NCBI GenBank assembly: GCA_035647855.1
Contig: DASRMP010000043.1
Coordinates: 1-43,745 of the forward strand
Length of the DNA: 43,745 nucleotides
Direction: 5' to 3'
DNA from: JAAZBW01 sp035647855
Lineage (GTDB): Bacteria > Actinomycetota > Actinomycetes > Actinomycetales > Actinomycetaceae
The translations under genes were made by a program, and so were the position numbers. The notes beneath the pieces were generated by a model that searched no databases, was not told the origin of the DNA, and saw nothing but the letters and a program-made list of their open reading frames with translations. The stretch's first letter is position 1. Every line of letters begins with the position of its first letter. Below, one piece after another: positions 15,827 to 24,537 of this stretch.

Positions 15827-15836
15827 CTGACGCTGC

Positions 15837-16055
15837 GAGCGGCAGCGGGACCCGTCGCGGTACAGAGGCCCGTCGCGGTACAGAGGCCCGTCGCGGAGCA
15901 GTGGCAGGAGCGGCGAGCGTCGCCGTCGTCGACGCCGATGGAACGCGAGAGAAGCGACACCGATCGAACGCGAAAGAGACAACTCCGACGGGACCCGAGA
16001 AGGGCGACACCGATCGAACGCGAAAGAGACAACTCCGACGGGACCCGAGAAGGGC
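15837..16055 (+). repeat. two tandem repeat tracts between array A2 and pgi
   Basis: An 18-bp unit (CGTCGCGGTACAGAGGCC) occurs twice, plus a partial copy, around 15855-15895. A 50-bp unit occurs at 15954-16003 and 16004-16053 with near identity, and a degenerate partial copy lies just before it. No gene is supported here. Confidence 0.8.
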
Positions 16056-16102
16056 GGCGCCCCCGGGCCGCCCGCTGACGTAGCGAGTGGACCGGGGGCG
16101 CC
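16056..16102 (-). terminator. GC-rich hairpin downstream of pgi
   Basis: The arms GGCGCCCCCGG (16056-16066) and CCGGGGGCGCC (16092-16102) pair over 11 bp. They lie 18 bases beyond the pgi stop on the minus strand. No T-run is visible, which is common for actinobacterial terminators. Confidence 0.65.
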
Positions 16103-16119
16103 GGAGGGGTTATGGAACG

Positions 16120-17799
16120 CTACTTGTCTGCGCGGTTCGCGAGGTAGTAACGGATCAGCGACTGGGTGGACGGGTCCTGCTTGGCGATCGCCGCGTCATC
16201 GCCCTCGACGGCGGCGGTGAGGTTCTTCGCCATGGCCTTGCCGAGCTCCACGCCCCACTGGTCATAGGAGTCGATGCCCCACACTGCGCCCTGGACGAAC
16301 GTGATGTGCTCGTACAGCGCGATGAGCTGGCCGAGGACGCTCGGGGTCAGGGCGGCAGCCATGATCGATGTGGTCGGGCGGTTGCCGGGGAAGGTGCGTG
16401 CGCTGACCAGGTCCTCGGCCGTGCCCTCGGCACGGACCTCGTCGGCGGTCTTGCCGAAGGCGAGGGCCGCTGTCTGGGCGAAGAAGTTGCCGAGGAAGAG
16501 TTCGTGAACGTCGGCGTCGCCGTCCTTGAGCGGGCGTGCCGGCGTAGCGAACGCAATGAAGTCCGAAGGCACGAGGCGAGTGCCCTGGTGGATGAGCTGG
16601 TAGAACGCGTGCTGGCCGTTAGTGCCGGGCTCGCCCCAGAAGATCTCGCCGGTCTCCGTGGTGACGGGCTTGCCGTCCCAGCGGACGCCCTTGCCGTTCG
16701 ACTCCATCGTGAGCTGCTGCAGGTACGCCGGGAACCGGTGCAGGTACTGGCAGTACGGCAGAACCGCGTGCGACTCGGCGCCGAGGAAGTTGACGTACCA
16801 AACGTTCAGGAGGCCCATGATGAGCGGCACGTTGAAGCGCGGCTCCTCCTCGCGGAAGTGGACGTCCACTGCGTGGAAGCCGGAGAGGAACTCCTCGAAC
16901 GCCTCAGGCCCGATGGCGACGGCGAGCGAAGTGCCGACCGCTGAGGGAACCGAGTAGCGGCCGCCGACCCAGTCCCAGAATCCGAATGCGTTCTCGGGGT
17001 CGATGCCGAACTCGGCGACCCGGTCGAGCGCCGTGGAGACTGCCACGAAGTGCTTGGCGATCGCCTCGGCCTTGGCCTCGGCGGAGCCGTCGATCGCGCC
17101 CTTGGCCTCGAGCTCATCGAGGAGCCAGGTGCGGACCAGGCGGGCGTTGGTGAGGGTCTCCAACGTGGTGAAGGTCTTGGAGGCGACGATGACGAGGGTG
17201 GTCTCGGGGTCCAGGCCAACGGTCTTCTCGTAGGAGTCGGACGGATCGATGTTCGAGATGAACCGGCACTCGAGGCCGTCCTTGACGTACGGCTTGAGCG
17301 CCTCGTACGCCATGACCGGGCCGAGGTCCGAGCCGCCGATGCCCACGTTCACCACCGTGCTGATCGGCTTGCCCGTGACGCCCTTCCACTCTCCGGAGCG
17401 GACCTTGTCCGCGAAGGCGTAGACGCGCTCGAGGGTGTCGCGCACGTCCGCGGTGACGTCCTGTCCGTCGACGACGAGGTCCGTGCCGGCCGGGTTGCGC
17501 AGAGCGGTGTGGAGAACTGCACGGTCCTCGGTGTTGTTGATGTGCTCACCGGTGAACATGGCCTCGCGGCGGGCCGGAAGTCCAACCTCGTCGGAGAGCT
17601 GGAGGAGTGCTGCCAGCACGTCATCGGTGATCAGGTTCTTGGAGAGGTCGACGTGGAGATCGGCCATGGCCCGGCCGAATCGTTCGTCACGGCCGCGGTC
17701 CTCTTCGAACCAGCGCCGCAGGTCCGGGTTGAGGTTTTCCGCGAGTTCGGTAAGGCGAGCCCATGCTGCTGTGGTGGTCGGGTCGATCGGTGCCGTCAT
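16120..17799 (-). CDS. pgi: glucose-6-phosphate isomerase
   Basis: The 559-residue protein is full length for the family. It has VGIGGSDLGP near 152-161, the phosphate loop SKTFTTLET near 206-214, FGFWDWVGGRYSVPSAVG, and the catalytic region GEPGTNGQHAFYQLIHQGT. The C-terminal signature GAVWGIDSYDQWGVELGK lies near 503-520. It interconverts glucose 6-phosphate and fructose 6-phosphate in the cytosol, and so receives the product of the GH65/beta-PGM operon. AGGAGG lies about 9 bases before the ATG. Confidence 0.97.
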   Translation of the reverse strand: MTAPIDPTTTAAWARLTELAENLNPDLRRWFEEDRGRDERFGRAMADLHVDLSKNLITDDVLAALLQLSDEVGLPARREAMFTGEHINNTEDRAVLHTALRNPAGTDLVVDGQDVTADVRDTLERVYAFADKVRSGEWKGVTGKPISTVVNVGIGGSDLGPVMAYEALKPYVKDGLECRFISNIDPSDSYEKTVGLDPETTLVIVASKTFTTLETLTNARLVRTWLLDELEAKGAIDGSAEAKAEAIAKHFVAVSTALDRVAEFGIDPENAFGFWDWVGGRYSVPSAVGTSLAVAIGPEAFEEFLSGFHAVDVHFREEEPRFNVPLIMGLLNVWYVNFLGAESHAVLPYCQYLHRFPAYLQQLTMESNGKGVRWDGKPVTTETGEIFWGEPGTNGQHAFYQLIHQGTRLVPSDFIAFATPARPLKDGDADVHELFLGNFFAQTAALAFGKTADEVRAEGTAEDLVSARTFPGNRPTTSIMAAALTPSVLGQLIALYEHITFVQGAVWGIDSYDQWGVELGKAMAKNLTAAVEGDDAAIAKQDPSTQSLIRYYLANRADK

Positions 17800-18000
17800 T
17801 GGATTGGTCCTCCTGAGGTCTGAAACTGCCCGGCAACCGAGAATTCGGACGCGCGGGCCACGGCTCTCAGATTAGTCAGGAAGAAATGGGTGCGGACTGG
17901 GTTCGGCCGGGTTGCGGTCTTCTCGCGGCGATATGGTTCTGAATCGGCAAACGAGACCCGCCGTGAGCCGGTCTGCGTGCAAGCGATGCGCCGTGCGCCC

Positions 18001-18006
18001 TAGGTT
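18001..18006 (+). promoter_or_regulatory. -10 element of a leaderless promoter
   Basis: TAGGTT is followed by 7 bases and the ATG at 18014, with no SD box. The same TAGGNT-N7-ATG arrangement precedes the CPBP protease at 26030. Confidence 0.55.
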
Positions 18007-18013
18007 GGACGCA

Positions 18014-18943
18014 ATGCGCGAATTGACATCCCTTCGGATCCCGCTCGGCGTCGGCGCCGGTCTCGTGGCGGGCGTCGTCGGCCTGCTTCCGTGGATCATC
18101 GACGGTGCGCGTCTGCCTCTGCAGAACCTCTGGGGTGAGGAGACCCTGCCCGGGGACATGCCGTTCGCACTGCTCCCGCTCAGCCAGTACTACGCGACGG
18201 AGATAGTCGCCCTCCTCGCCATGGGCGGCGTGCTCGCGGGGCTGGCGGCCCGCATGATCTCGAAGGCGGATCCGCCCGTGTGGCCCGCGAGCGCGGGCCT
18301 GATCCTCGTCCAGACCGCTGCGATCCTGCAGAGCTTCCTGACCCTGGGATCGGGTCTGAGCAGCGACTCCGGGATGGTGGATCCGCGCGCGCGTCTCTAC
18401 TTCGTCGGCATGCTGGCAGGCACGTTGCTGGCGTCGCTCCTCGCGCACTTCGTGCTCTGGCTGGTCGCGTGGCCCGGCCGCGAACTCCCGGCGCTCGGAT
18501 ACGGTCTCGCGGCGGTTCCGATCGGTCACTGGATCAGTTACCTGTTGACGGCCCCATTCGGCCCGGGAGGCGCTCCGGGGTTCGTCATGCATCTTCCTCG
18601 CTGGGTGCCGGTGCTCGTTGTAGCCGTCGCTCTCGGTTGGCTGGGCGTTCGGGCGGTTGGCGCCGTCATAGTCTGGGCGATCGACTTCGTGCTGCTCCTC
18701 GTCATGCCCCCGTTGTTCACGGCTGTCCAGGCCGCCCTCGGCATGCGGGTCCTCAGGGGCAACCTCCGGGAGACGACGGCGTACGCGTTCGAGATGTTCG
18801 CCGCGGTCCTGCCGGACTCGGTCCTGCCTGCCGTGGCTGCGATCGTCGCGGCGCTCCTCATCACGCTGGCGGCCGGGCTGGTCGCGAGGAATCGCACCAG
18901 GCCCGGCCACCCGGAACGCCGAACGGCGCCTACACCTCCTTGA
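18014..18943 (+). CDS. uncharacterised multi-pass membrane protein
   Basis: The 309-residue protein is very hydrophobic with about seven membrane helices (VGAGLVAGVVGLLPWII, EIVALLAMGGVLAGLAA, AGLILVQTAAILQSFL, YFVGMLAGTLLASLLAHFVLWLVA, WVPVLVVAVALGWLGV, VIVWAIDFVLLLVMPPL, VLPAVAAIVAALLITLAAGLVA). It ends in a basic, proline-rich tail. I do not recognise a named domain. The ATG at 18014 is chosen because TAGGTT lies 7 bases upstream (leaderless) and the hydrophobic sequence begins straight after; an upstream ATG at 17912 adds only basic residues. It converges on pntB and overlaps it by 14 bases. Confidence 0.7.
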   Translation: MRELTSLRIPLGVGAGLVAGVVGLLPWIIDGARLPLQNLWGEETLPGDMPFALLPLSQYYATEIVALLAMGGVLAGLAARMISKADPPVWPASAGLILVQTAAILQSFLTLGSGLSSDSGMVDPRARLYFVGMLAGTLLASLLAHFVLWLVAWPGRELPALGYGLAAVPIGHWISYLLTAPFGPGGAPGFVMHLPRWVPVLVVAVALGWLGVRAVGAVIVWAIDFVLLLVMPPLFTAVQAALGMRVLRGNLRETTAYAFEMFAAVLPDSVLPAVAAIVAALLITLAAGLVARNRTRPGHPERRTAPTPP

Positions 18944-20333
18944 GCGCGGCCACCACCTTCGTGAGCGAGTCCTTCGCGTCACCGAACAGCAGCTGCGTCT
19001 TCTGGTTGAACAGCAACTCGTTCTCGATTCCCGCGAAGCCGGGGCGCATCGAACGCTTCAGGAAGAACACTTGGCCGGCGTAGTCCGCATTGATGATCGG
19101 CATGCCGTACAGCGAGCTCTGCGGATCGTCGCGCGCCGCCGGGTTCACCACGTCGTTCGCGCCCACCACCAGCACGATGTCGGTGTTCGGCATCTGGCGG
19201 TTCACGTCCTCGGCCTCGATCAGCAGGTCGTAGGGAACGTTCGCTTCCGCGAGCAGTACGTTCACGTGACCGGGCATCCGGCCCGCTACGGGGTGGATGC
19301 CGTAGTAGGCGTTGACACCGCGTTCGCGCAGCGCGGTCACCAACTCCTGCACCACGCCCTGCGCCTGGGCCACGGCGAGTCCGTAACCCGGGACCACCAC
19401 CACGTTCTGCGCGTATGCGAGCGCCGTCGCGATGTCATCCGGAGTGGCCCGGCGAACTGGACGGTCGGATTCCTCGGTGGACCCCGCCGTCGAGCCGCCT
19501 TTGAGCGCGCCGAGCAGGATGCTGAGGACCGAGCGGCCCATGCCGTCGGCCATCGCCTTGGTGAGCAGGGTGCCTGCCGCGCCGACCAGCGTTCCTGCAA
19601 CCAGCAGCAGCGTGTTGGGCATGGCGAAACCGGAGGCCGCGACGGCGAGGCCGGTGAACGCGTTCAGCAGCGAGATGACGATCGGCACGTCCGCGCCGCC
19701 GACGGGCAGAACCATCAGCACGCCGGAGAGGAGCCCGAGGGCGAGCAGGGCGACCGTCGCGATCATGTCACCGGTAACGGCAACCACGATCGCGGCCGCC
19801 GCCGACGCCGCCATCGTCAGCACCATCCAGACCGGTGCCAGCGGAATCACCACCGGCTTCGAGGTCATCAGCCCCTGCAGCTTCAGGAAGGTCACGATGG
19901 ATCCGGAGAGCGAGAGCGATCCGATCAGGACCGCGAACGCCGACGCTGCGGTGGTGTACCACTGCACTGCTCCGAGGTCGAGGAGCGGCTGGAGTTCGGC
20001 GAGTTCGATGACTCCGACGATGGCAGCGGCGCCGCCGCCCACCCCGTTCAGGAGCGCGACCAGCTGCGGCATGTCCGTCATGGCGACCTTGCGCGCAACC
20101 GGGACCGCGATCACGGCGCCGATCGCGACCGCGATCAGCGTGAGCAGCAGGGTCGAGCCCTCGAAGTCGGTGGAGAGGTACACGGTCACGACGGCGAGCG
20201 CCGCCCCGGCCGCGCCGATCAGGTTGCCGCGGCGTGCGGTGCGCGGATGGCTCAGGCCCTTGAGCGCGAGGATGAAGCAGACTGCCGCAATCAGGTAGAA
20301 CGACGCGGACAGCCAGGTAGGCAACAGGTTCAC
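18930..20333 (-). CDS. pntB: NAD(P) transhydrogenase subunit beta
   Basis: The 467-residue protein has an N-terminal membrane domain of about eight to nine helices (to ~275), a short linker, and the soluble NADP(H)-binding domain III. Domain III shows VVPGYGLAVAQAQ, the GIHPVAGRMPGHVNVLLAEA motif and VVGANDVVNPAA, all diagnostic. It couples hydride transfer between NADH and NADP+ to proton movement across the membrane, supplying NADPH. GTG at 20333 overlaps the pntAB stop (GTGA). It is the last gene of the pntAA-pntAB-pntB operon. Confidence 0.96.
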   Translation of the reverse strand: MNLLPTWLSASFYLIAAVCFILALKGLSHPRTARRGNLIGAAGAALAVVTVYLSTDFEGSTLLLTLIAVAIGAVIAVPVARKVAMTDMPQLVALLNGVGGGAAAIVGVIELAELQPLLDLGAVQWYTTAASAFAVLIGSLSLSGSIVTFLKLQGLMTSKPVVIPLAPVWMVLTMAASAAAAIVVAVTGDMIATVALLALGLLSGVLMVLPVGGADVPIVISLLNAFTGLAVAASGFAMPNTLLLVAGTLVGAAGTLLTKAMADGMGRSVLSILLGALKGGSTAGSTEESDRPVRRATPDDIATALAYAQNVVVVPGYGLAVAQAQGVVQELVTALRERGVNAYYGIHPVAGRMPGHVNVLLAEANVPYDLLIEAEDVNRQMPNTDIVLVVGANDVVNPAARDDPQSSLYGMPIINADYAGQVFFLKRSMRPGFAGIENELLFNQKTQLLFGDAKDSLTKVVAALKEV

Positions 20334-20620
20334 TTCTTCGCGCCCTTCTTGTCACCGAACATCTCGAGCATCCGGTCCGTCACCACGAAACCACCGATCA
20401 GGTTCATCGCCGCGAGCACGACGGCGACCAGGCCCAGGACCACCAGCCACGCGGTGGTGGCGTGGGCGGTCACGATGATGGCGCCCACCAGGATGATTCC
20501 GTGGATGGCGTTCGCGCCGGACATCAGCGGCGTGTGAAGCGTGCTCGTCACCTTCGAGATGACCTCCACGCCCACGAACGCCGCGAGCACGAAGAGCGTC
20601 AGGTTGGTCATGAAGTCCAT
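20330..20620 (-). CDS. pntAB: NAD(P) transhydrogenase subunit alpha, membrane part (PntA C-terminal half)
   Basis: The 96-residue protein has three membrane helices (TLFVLAAFVGVEVISKV, ANAIHGIILVGAIIVTAH, WLVVLGLVAVVLAAMNLIGGFVVTDRML). The PLMSGANAIHGII stretch and the final NLIGGFVVTDRMLEMF are the family signature. In E. coli this segment is fused to PntA; here it is a separate gene, as in many bacteria. ATGA overlaps link it to the genes on both sides. Confidence 0.93.
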   Translation of the reverse strand: MDFMTNLTLFVLAAFVGVEVISKVTSTLHTPLMSGANAIHGIILVGAIIVTAHATTAWLVVLGLVAVVLAAMNLIGGFVVTDRMLEMFGDKKGAKK

Positions 20621-21861
20621 CAGTTGCCCACCTCCTCGGCCGGTTCCTCGATCTCGACCGCTTGAGCCTCTTCGGCCGCGTCATTCTCTTCGGCCTCTGC
20701 GGACTCCGCCGCCTGCACGGCCTGCTCGGCCTGCTCTGCCTCCGGGGCCAGTCGGTTCACGCCGCCGTGAGTGATCGTCATGCCGTCGACGATGTCGTCG
20801 CCGAAGTCGATGTTGAGCTCTCCGTCCCTGACGATGAGCTTCAGCACGTTGTCCACGTTCTTCGAGAAGAGCCGCGAGGCGTCGGTGGGCAGATCGCCCG
20901 GCGCGTTCGCGATCCCGACGATCGTGATCTCGCCTCCGCCGCGCGCGGACGGGATCTTCACGTCCTCGCCCACCACGGACCCCTCGACGTTGCCGCCGTT
21001 CGGGGCCGCCAAATCGACGACGACGGCGCCCGGCCGCATCGCGGCAACCATCTCCGCGGTCGCGAGCCGTGGGGCCCTTCGGCCAGGGACCGCCGCGGTG
21101 GTGATGAGGACATCCGCATCCGCGATGAACGGCTTGAGGGCCTCCCGCTGGCGGAAGGCCGCCTCGTCGCCGAGGGCGCGCGCGTAGCCGCCAGTTCCGG
21201 TGCCCTCGGAGGAATCCACGGGAACCTCGATGAAGGTCGCCCCGACTGACTGGGCCTCCTCCGCCGAGTCCGGGCGGATGTCGTTGGCGAACACGATCGC
21301 GCCGAGGCGCTTCGCCGTCGCTATGGCCTGGAGGCCTGCCACCCCGATGCCGAGGACCACCACCTTTGCGGGCGGGACCGTGCCTGCTGCGGTCATCGCC
21401 ATCGGGAAGAACCGCGGCGAACGGATGGCGGCCTCGAGCACGCAGCGGTAGCCCGATGCGAGCGCCTGCGAGGAGAGCACGTCCATGGCCTGGGCGCGGG
21501 AGGTGCGGGGCAGCGTCTCGAACGACATCGCGGTGACGCCGGCCTGCGCAAGAGCAGCGACACGGTTCGGCTCATATGGGCCCGCGAGACCGATCGTGAC
21601 GGCCCCCCGCCTCAGCCTCGCGATGGCGCCCGGCGGCAGCGAGGTGATGTGGGCGAGGACGTCCACCTGCGTCAGGTCGATCGCGCTGACGACCTCGGCG
21701 CCCGCCTCTGAGTACTCGGAGTTGGGATGTGCGGCAGCCAGCCCCGCGTCCTCTTCCACGAGGACGCGGTGACCGGCCCGCACCATTGACTTGACTGTCT
21801 CGGGAACGACGGCCACCCGGGTCTCGGGCTCCGGCTCCTTTGGCACGGAAATGGTGATCAC
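20620..21861 (-). CDS. pntAA: NAD(P) transhydrogenase subunit alpha, soluble NAD-binding part
   Basis: The 413-residue protein resembles alanine dehydrogenase/PntA domain I: the N-terminal PKEPEPETRVAVVPETV, the R-x-A-Q-x-M-D segment (SRAQAMDVLSSQA), and the Rossmann loop VVVLGIGVAGLQAIATAKRLGA. The last ~55 residues are a Glu/Ala-rich acidic tail (AEQAEQAVQAAESAEAEEN...) that ordinary PntAA lacks or has shorter. It starts at GTG; TAAGGT lies 6 bases upstream and no SD box is seen, so the operon mRNA is probably leaderless. Together with the next two genes it forms the complete enzyme. Confidence 0.94.
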   Translation of the reverse strand: MITISVPKEPEPETRVAVVPETVKSMVRAGHRVLVEEDAGLAAAHPNSEYSEAGAEVVSAIDLTQVDVLAHITSLPPGAIARLRRGAVTIGLAGPYEPNRVAALAQAGVTAMSFETLPRTSRAQAMDVLSSQALASGYRCVLEAAIRSPRFFPMAMTAAGTVPPAKVVVLGIGVAGLQAIATAKRLGAIVFANDIRPDSAEEAQSVGATFIEVPVDSSEGTGTGGYARALGDEAAFRQREALKPFIADADVLITTAAVPGRRAPRLATAEMVAAMRPGAVVVDLAAPNGGNVEGSVVGEDVKIPSARGGGEITIVGIANAPGDLPTDASRLFSKNVDNVLKLIVRDGELNIDFGDDIVDGMTITHGGVNRLAPEAEQAEQAVQAAESAEAEENDAAEEAQAVEIEEPAEEVGN

Positions 21862-21867
21862 TGTTTT

Positions 21868-21873
21868 ACCTTA
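21868..21873 (-). promoter_or_regulatory. -10 element of a leaderless promoter for the pnt operon
   Basis: The minus strand reads TAAGGT, 6 bases, GTG at 21861. The absence of an SD box and the fixed spacing match other starts in this window. Confidence 0.5.
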
Positions 21874-21935
21874 GTGCCGCGCCGTTGTACCCTTCGGGAC
21901 CTTTGACTGGCGCGGGAGACGGCACCCCCGTGGCG

Positions 21936-22442
21936 TCACGCGCGGAGTTCGCGCACGTGCTCCTGGATGCCGTCGAGACCCGCCTCCAGTTCCTCGAGCG
22001 TCCGGTCGAAATCGGACGCCACGCCATACCACGGGTCGTCGACGTCGAGATCCGACTCACTGACCCCGTCACCGAGTTCCGGCATGCTCGGGTCGAACTC
22101 GCGCCACATGCGCACCTTGTCCGGATCGACGCCCGCGTCCTGGGCCCAGCGCCGCAGCGTCCGGTAGTGACGGCTGGTCATGGCAAGGATGAGGTCGGAG
22201 TTCTCGAAGTCGTCGCGCCGCACTCTCCGGGCCGTATGCCGGATGGTGCCGTGGCCGCCCTTCCGCAGCGCCGCGTTGGCGCGCCGGTCCACGGGGTTGC
22301 CCTGCTCCTCGCTGCTGACGCCGGCCGAATCGACGACGACGCCGGCGTCACCATCGAATACCTCGCGCAGGAGTTGCTCACCCATCGGAGACCGGCAGAT
22401 GTTGCCGGTGCAGACGACAAGGACGTTCACGGTTTCCTTCAT
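21936..22442 (-). CDS. low molecular weight protein-tyrosine-phosphatase
   Basis: The 168-residue protein has the P-loop VCTGNICRSP (nucleophile Cys11, Arg17) close to the N-terminus and the general-acid loop DDPWYG with Asp136. The length is normal for the family. Such enzymes dephosphorylate tyrosine kinases or related substrates in cell-envelope polysaccharide control, or low-molecular-weight targets. CACAAT lies 6 bases before the ATG and no SD box is seen, so it may be leaderless. It lies 22 bases downstream of nrdF and 74 bases upstream of pntAA, all on the minus strand. Confidence 0.92.
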   Translation of the reverse strand: MKETVNVLVVCTGNICRSPMGEQLLREVFDGDAGVVVDSAGVSSEEQGNPVDRRANAALRKGGHGTIRHTARRVRRDDFENSDLILAMTSRHYRTLRRWAQDAGVDPDKVRMWREFDPSMPELGDGVSESDLDVDDPWYGVASDFDRTLEELEAGLDGIQEHVRELRA

Positions 22443-22464
22443 ACGACCATTGTGCCTGCTCTGG

Positions 22465-23439
22465 CTAGAAGTCCCAGTCCTCGTCCTCGGTCTCCTCGGC
22501 CTTGCCTATGACGTAGGAGGAGCCGGAGCCGGAGAAGAAGTCGTGGTTCTCGTCCGCGTTCGGTGACAGCGACGCCAGGATCGCGGGGTTCACCGCGGTC
22601 TGGTCCGATGGGAAGAGTGCCTCGTAGCCGAGGTTCATGAGCGCCTTGTTCGCGTTGTACCGGAGAAACATCTTCACGTCCTCGGTGAGGCCGAGATCGT
22701 CGTAGAGGTCCTCGGTGTACTGCTCCTCATTGTCGTAGAGCTCGTCCAGGAGCTCGAACGTCCAGTTCTTGAGCTCCGCCCGGCGTTCCGCGGACTGCTT
22801 GTTCACGGACTGCTGGTACTTGTAGCCGATGTAGTAGCCGTGCACCGCCTCGTCACGGATGATCAGGCGGATCAGGTCCGCCGTGTTCGTGAGCTTCGCG
22901 CGGCTCGACCAGTACATCGGCGCGTAGAAGCCCGAGTAGAAGAGGAACGACTCGAGCATCGTTGAAGCGACCTTGCGCTTGTCCGGATCATCGCCGAGGT
23001 AGTACGACTCGATGATCTTCGCCTTGTTCTGCAGGTTCTCGTTCGCTTCCGACCACGCGAACGCCTCGTCGATCTCACGCGTGGAGATCAGGGTGGAAAA
23101 GATCGACGAGTACGACTTCGCGTGCACCGACTCCATGAACGCGATGTTCGTGTATACAGCCTGCTCGTGCGGCGTGACGGCGTCCGGGATCAGCGCGACC
23201 GCGCCGATCGTGCCCTGGAGGGTGTCCAGCAGCGTCAAGCCGGTGAACACACGGGTGGTCATGAGCTTCTCCGCCTCATTCAGCGTGGCCCATGACGGAA
23301 TGTCATTGGAGAGCGGAACCTTCTCCGGCAGCCAGAAGTTCCCGGTGAGGCGGTCCCAGACCTCCTCATCCTTCTCATCGATGATGCGGTTCCAGTTGAT
23401 CGCCTGGACCGGCTCCTGCACAAGCTTGACCGTGCCGCT
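22465..23439 (-). CDS. nrdF: class Ib ribonucleotide reductase small subunit, TTG start
   Basis: The 324-residue ferritin-like protein has INWNRIIDEKDEEVWDRLTGNFWLPEKVPLSNDI near the N-terminus. Metal-ligand helices follow: ESVHAKSYSSIF (Glu, His and the radical Tyr), ESFLFYSGFY and RDEAVHGYYIGYK, with the usual class Ib C-terminus (EETEDEDWDF). It makes the Mn/Fe tyrosyl-radical cofactor for the NrdE reductase. The longest open frame begins upstream with no RBS; a TTG at 23439 with GAGGAG 5 bases upstream gives the normal family length. An ATG in another frame immediately before it stops after two codons. No nrdE, nrdI or nrdH lies in the window. Confidence 0.94.
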   Translation of the reverse strand, partial: SGTVKLVQEPVQAINWNRIIDEKDEEVWDRLTGNFWLPEKVPLSNDIPSWATLNEAEKLMTTRVFTGLTLLDTLQGTIGAVALIPDAVTPHEQAVYTNIAFMESVHAKSYSSIFSTLISTREIDEAFAWSEANENLQNKAKIIESYYLGDDPDKRKVASTMLESFLFYSGFYAPMYWSSRAKLTNTADLIRLIIRDEAVHGYYIGYKYQQSVNKQSAERRAELKNWTFELLDELYDNEEQYTEDLYDDLGLTEDVKMFLRYNANKALMNLGYEALFPSDQTAVNPAILASLSPNADENHDFFSGSGSSYVIGKAEETEDEDWDF

Positions 23440-23670
23440 CAACTCATCTCCTCGGCTGTGGGGCGAGCACCCGCGTTGGCGGGCGCCTCGGCAGTGGACC
23501 CTCATCCTGACATTCGCCGACGGCAATTGCGACCTTGGTCCTAGTGTGTCTCACCGGGTACGCGCACAGCGGATGGCGTCGCAGTCGTCAACGTGGTGGC
23601 GTGGACGCTGATCCTCGCGGGCGCGGCGGCCTTCCTCACCCGCCTCGGCCGCAGCTGAGCGACGCCGTCG

Positions 23671-24363
23671 TCAGTAGATCACTTTCTCCAGTCCGCCCGG
23701 AGTCCCGAGCAGAAGCACGTTCGCCTTCTGGTAGGCGAAGATGCCGACGGTGACCACTCCCGGGATGTCGTTCACGGCGGACTCGAACTCCAGTGGCTCG
23801 GTGATCTTCAGACCCTGCACATCGAGGATGTGCTGCCCGTTGTCGGTGACATAGGGCTCGCCCCTGTCGCTGAGACGCAGCTTGGCCCGGCCGGCAGTAC
23901 CGAGGATGCCCTCGGCGAAACGACGCTTGATCGCGGCGGCGGCCATCGGGATGACCTCGACCGGGAGCGGGTACGCGCCGAGGAAGTGGACGCGCTTCGA
24001 GGCGTCCGCGATGCAGATGAAACGGTCCGCGAGCGCCGCGACGATCTTCTCGCGCGTGAGCGCGCCGCCGCCGCCCTTGACCATGTAACCGAGGGGATCG
24101 ATTTCGTCAGCGCCGTCGACGTAGATGTCGAGCCGATCAACCTCGTTCGCGTCGAAAACCTTAATGCCGAGCGCTTTCAGCGCCGTGGTCGACCGGTGCG
24201 AACTCGATACCGCTCCCGCGATGGGTTCCGGCATCTCACCGAGCGCCTGGATGAAGGGATCCACGGTCGATCCGGTGCCCACCCCCACGATCGTGCCCGG
24301 TGTCACGTACTCGATCGCTGCCCTTCCGGCCGTTATCTTCTGTTCGTTCTGTGACTGTGCCAT
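23671..24363 (-). CDS. rpiA: ribose-5-phosphate isomerase A
   Basis: The 230-residue protein has GVGTGSTVDPFI at 27-38, SSSHRST at 53-59, YVDGADEIDP at 81-90 and KGGGGALTREK at 96-106, all RpiA signatures with the catalytic acid and lysine present. It links ribulose 5-phosphate and ribose 5-phosphate in the pentose phosphate pathway. I chose the ATG at 24363, with a GGGAG box 5-8 bases upstream, over an in-frame ATG at 24396. Array A3 begins 175 bp upstream. Confidence 0.96.
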   Translation of the reverse strand: MAQSQNEQKITAGRAAIEYVTPGTIVGVGTGSTVDPFIQALGEMPEPIAGAVSSSHRSTTALKALGIKVFDANEVDRLDIYVDGADEIDPLGYMVKGGGGALTREKIVAALADRFICIADASKRVHFLGAYPLPVEVIPMAAAAIKRRFAEGILGTAGRAKLRLSDRGEPYVTDNGQHILDVQGLKITEPLEFESAVNDIPGVVTVGIFAYQKANVLLLGTPGGLEKVIY

Positions 24364-24537
24364 GCCCTCTCCCGCGCTTCCCGATGCGGACTCCAACTGT
24401 CACAAGCTTGGCCGCTCGGCGCGCAGGGCGGAGCGGATTCGGCGCCGTCGATCCACGAACGCGCGGAGCGGTGATTGGACGAGAGCAACGTCCGTTCCCC
24501 ACAGGTTGGCGTTGGACTGCGGGCGAGCGGCGGCCGT

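Noticed and set aside
23545..23658. Short plus-strand frame ending VVNVVAWTLILAGAAAFLTRLGRS, resembling a single membrane helix
   Set aside because: It has no ATG, only GTG codons giving about 21 residues, no RBS, and no neighbour suggesting a small membrane protein. It could be a relic, but support is too weak.
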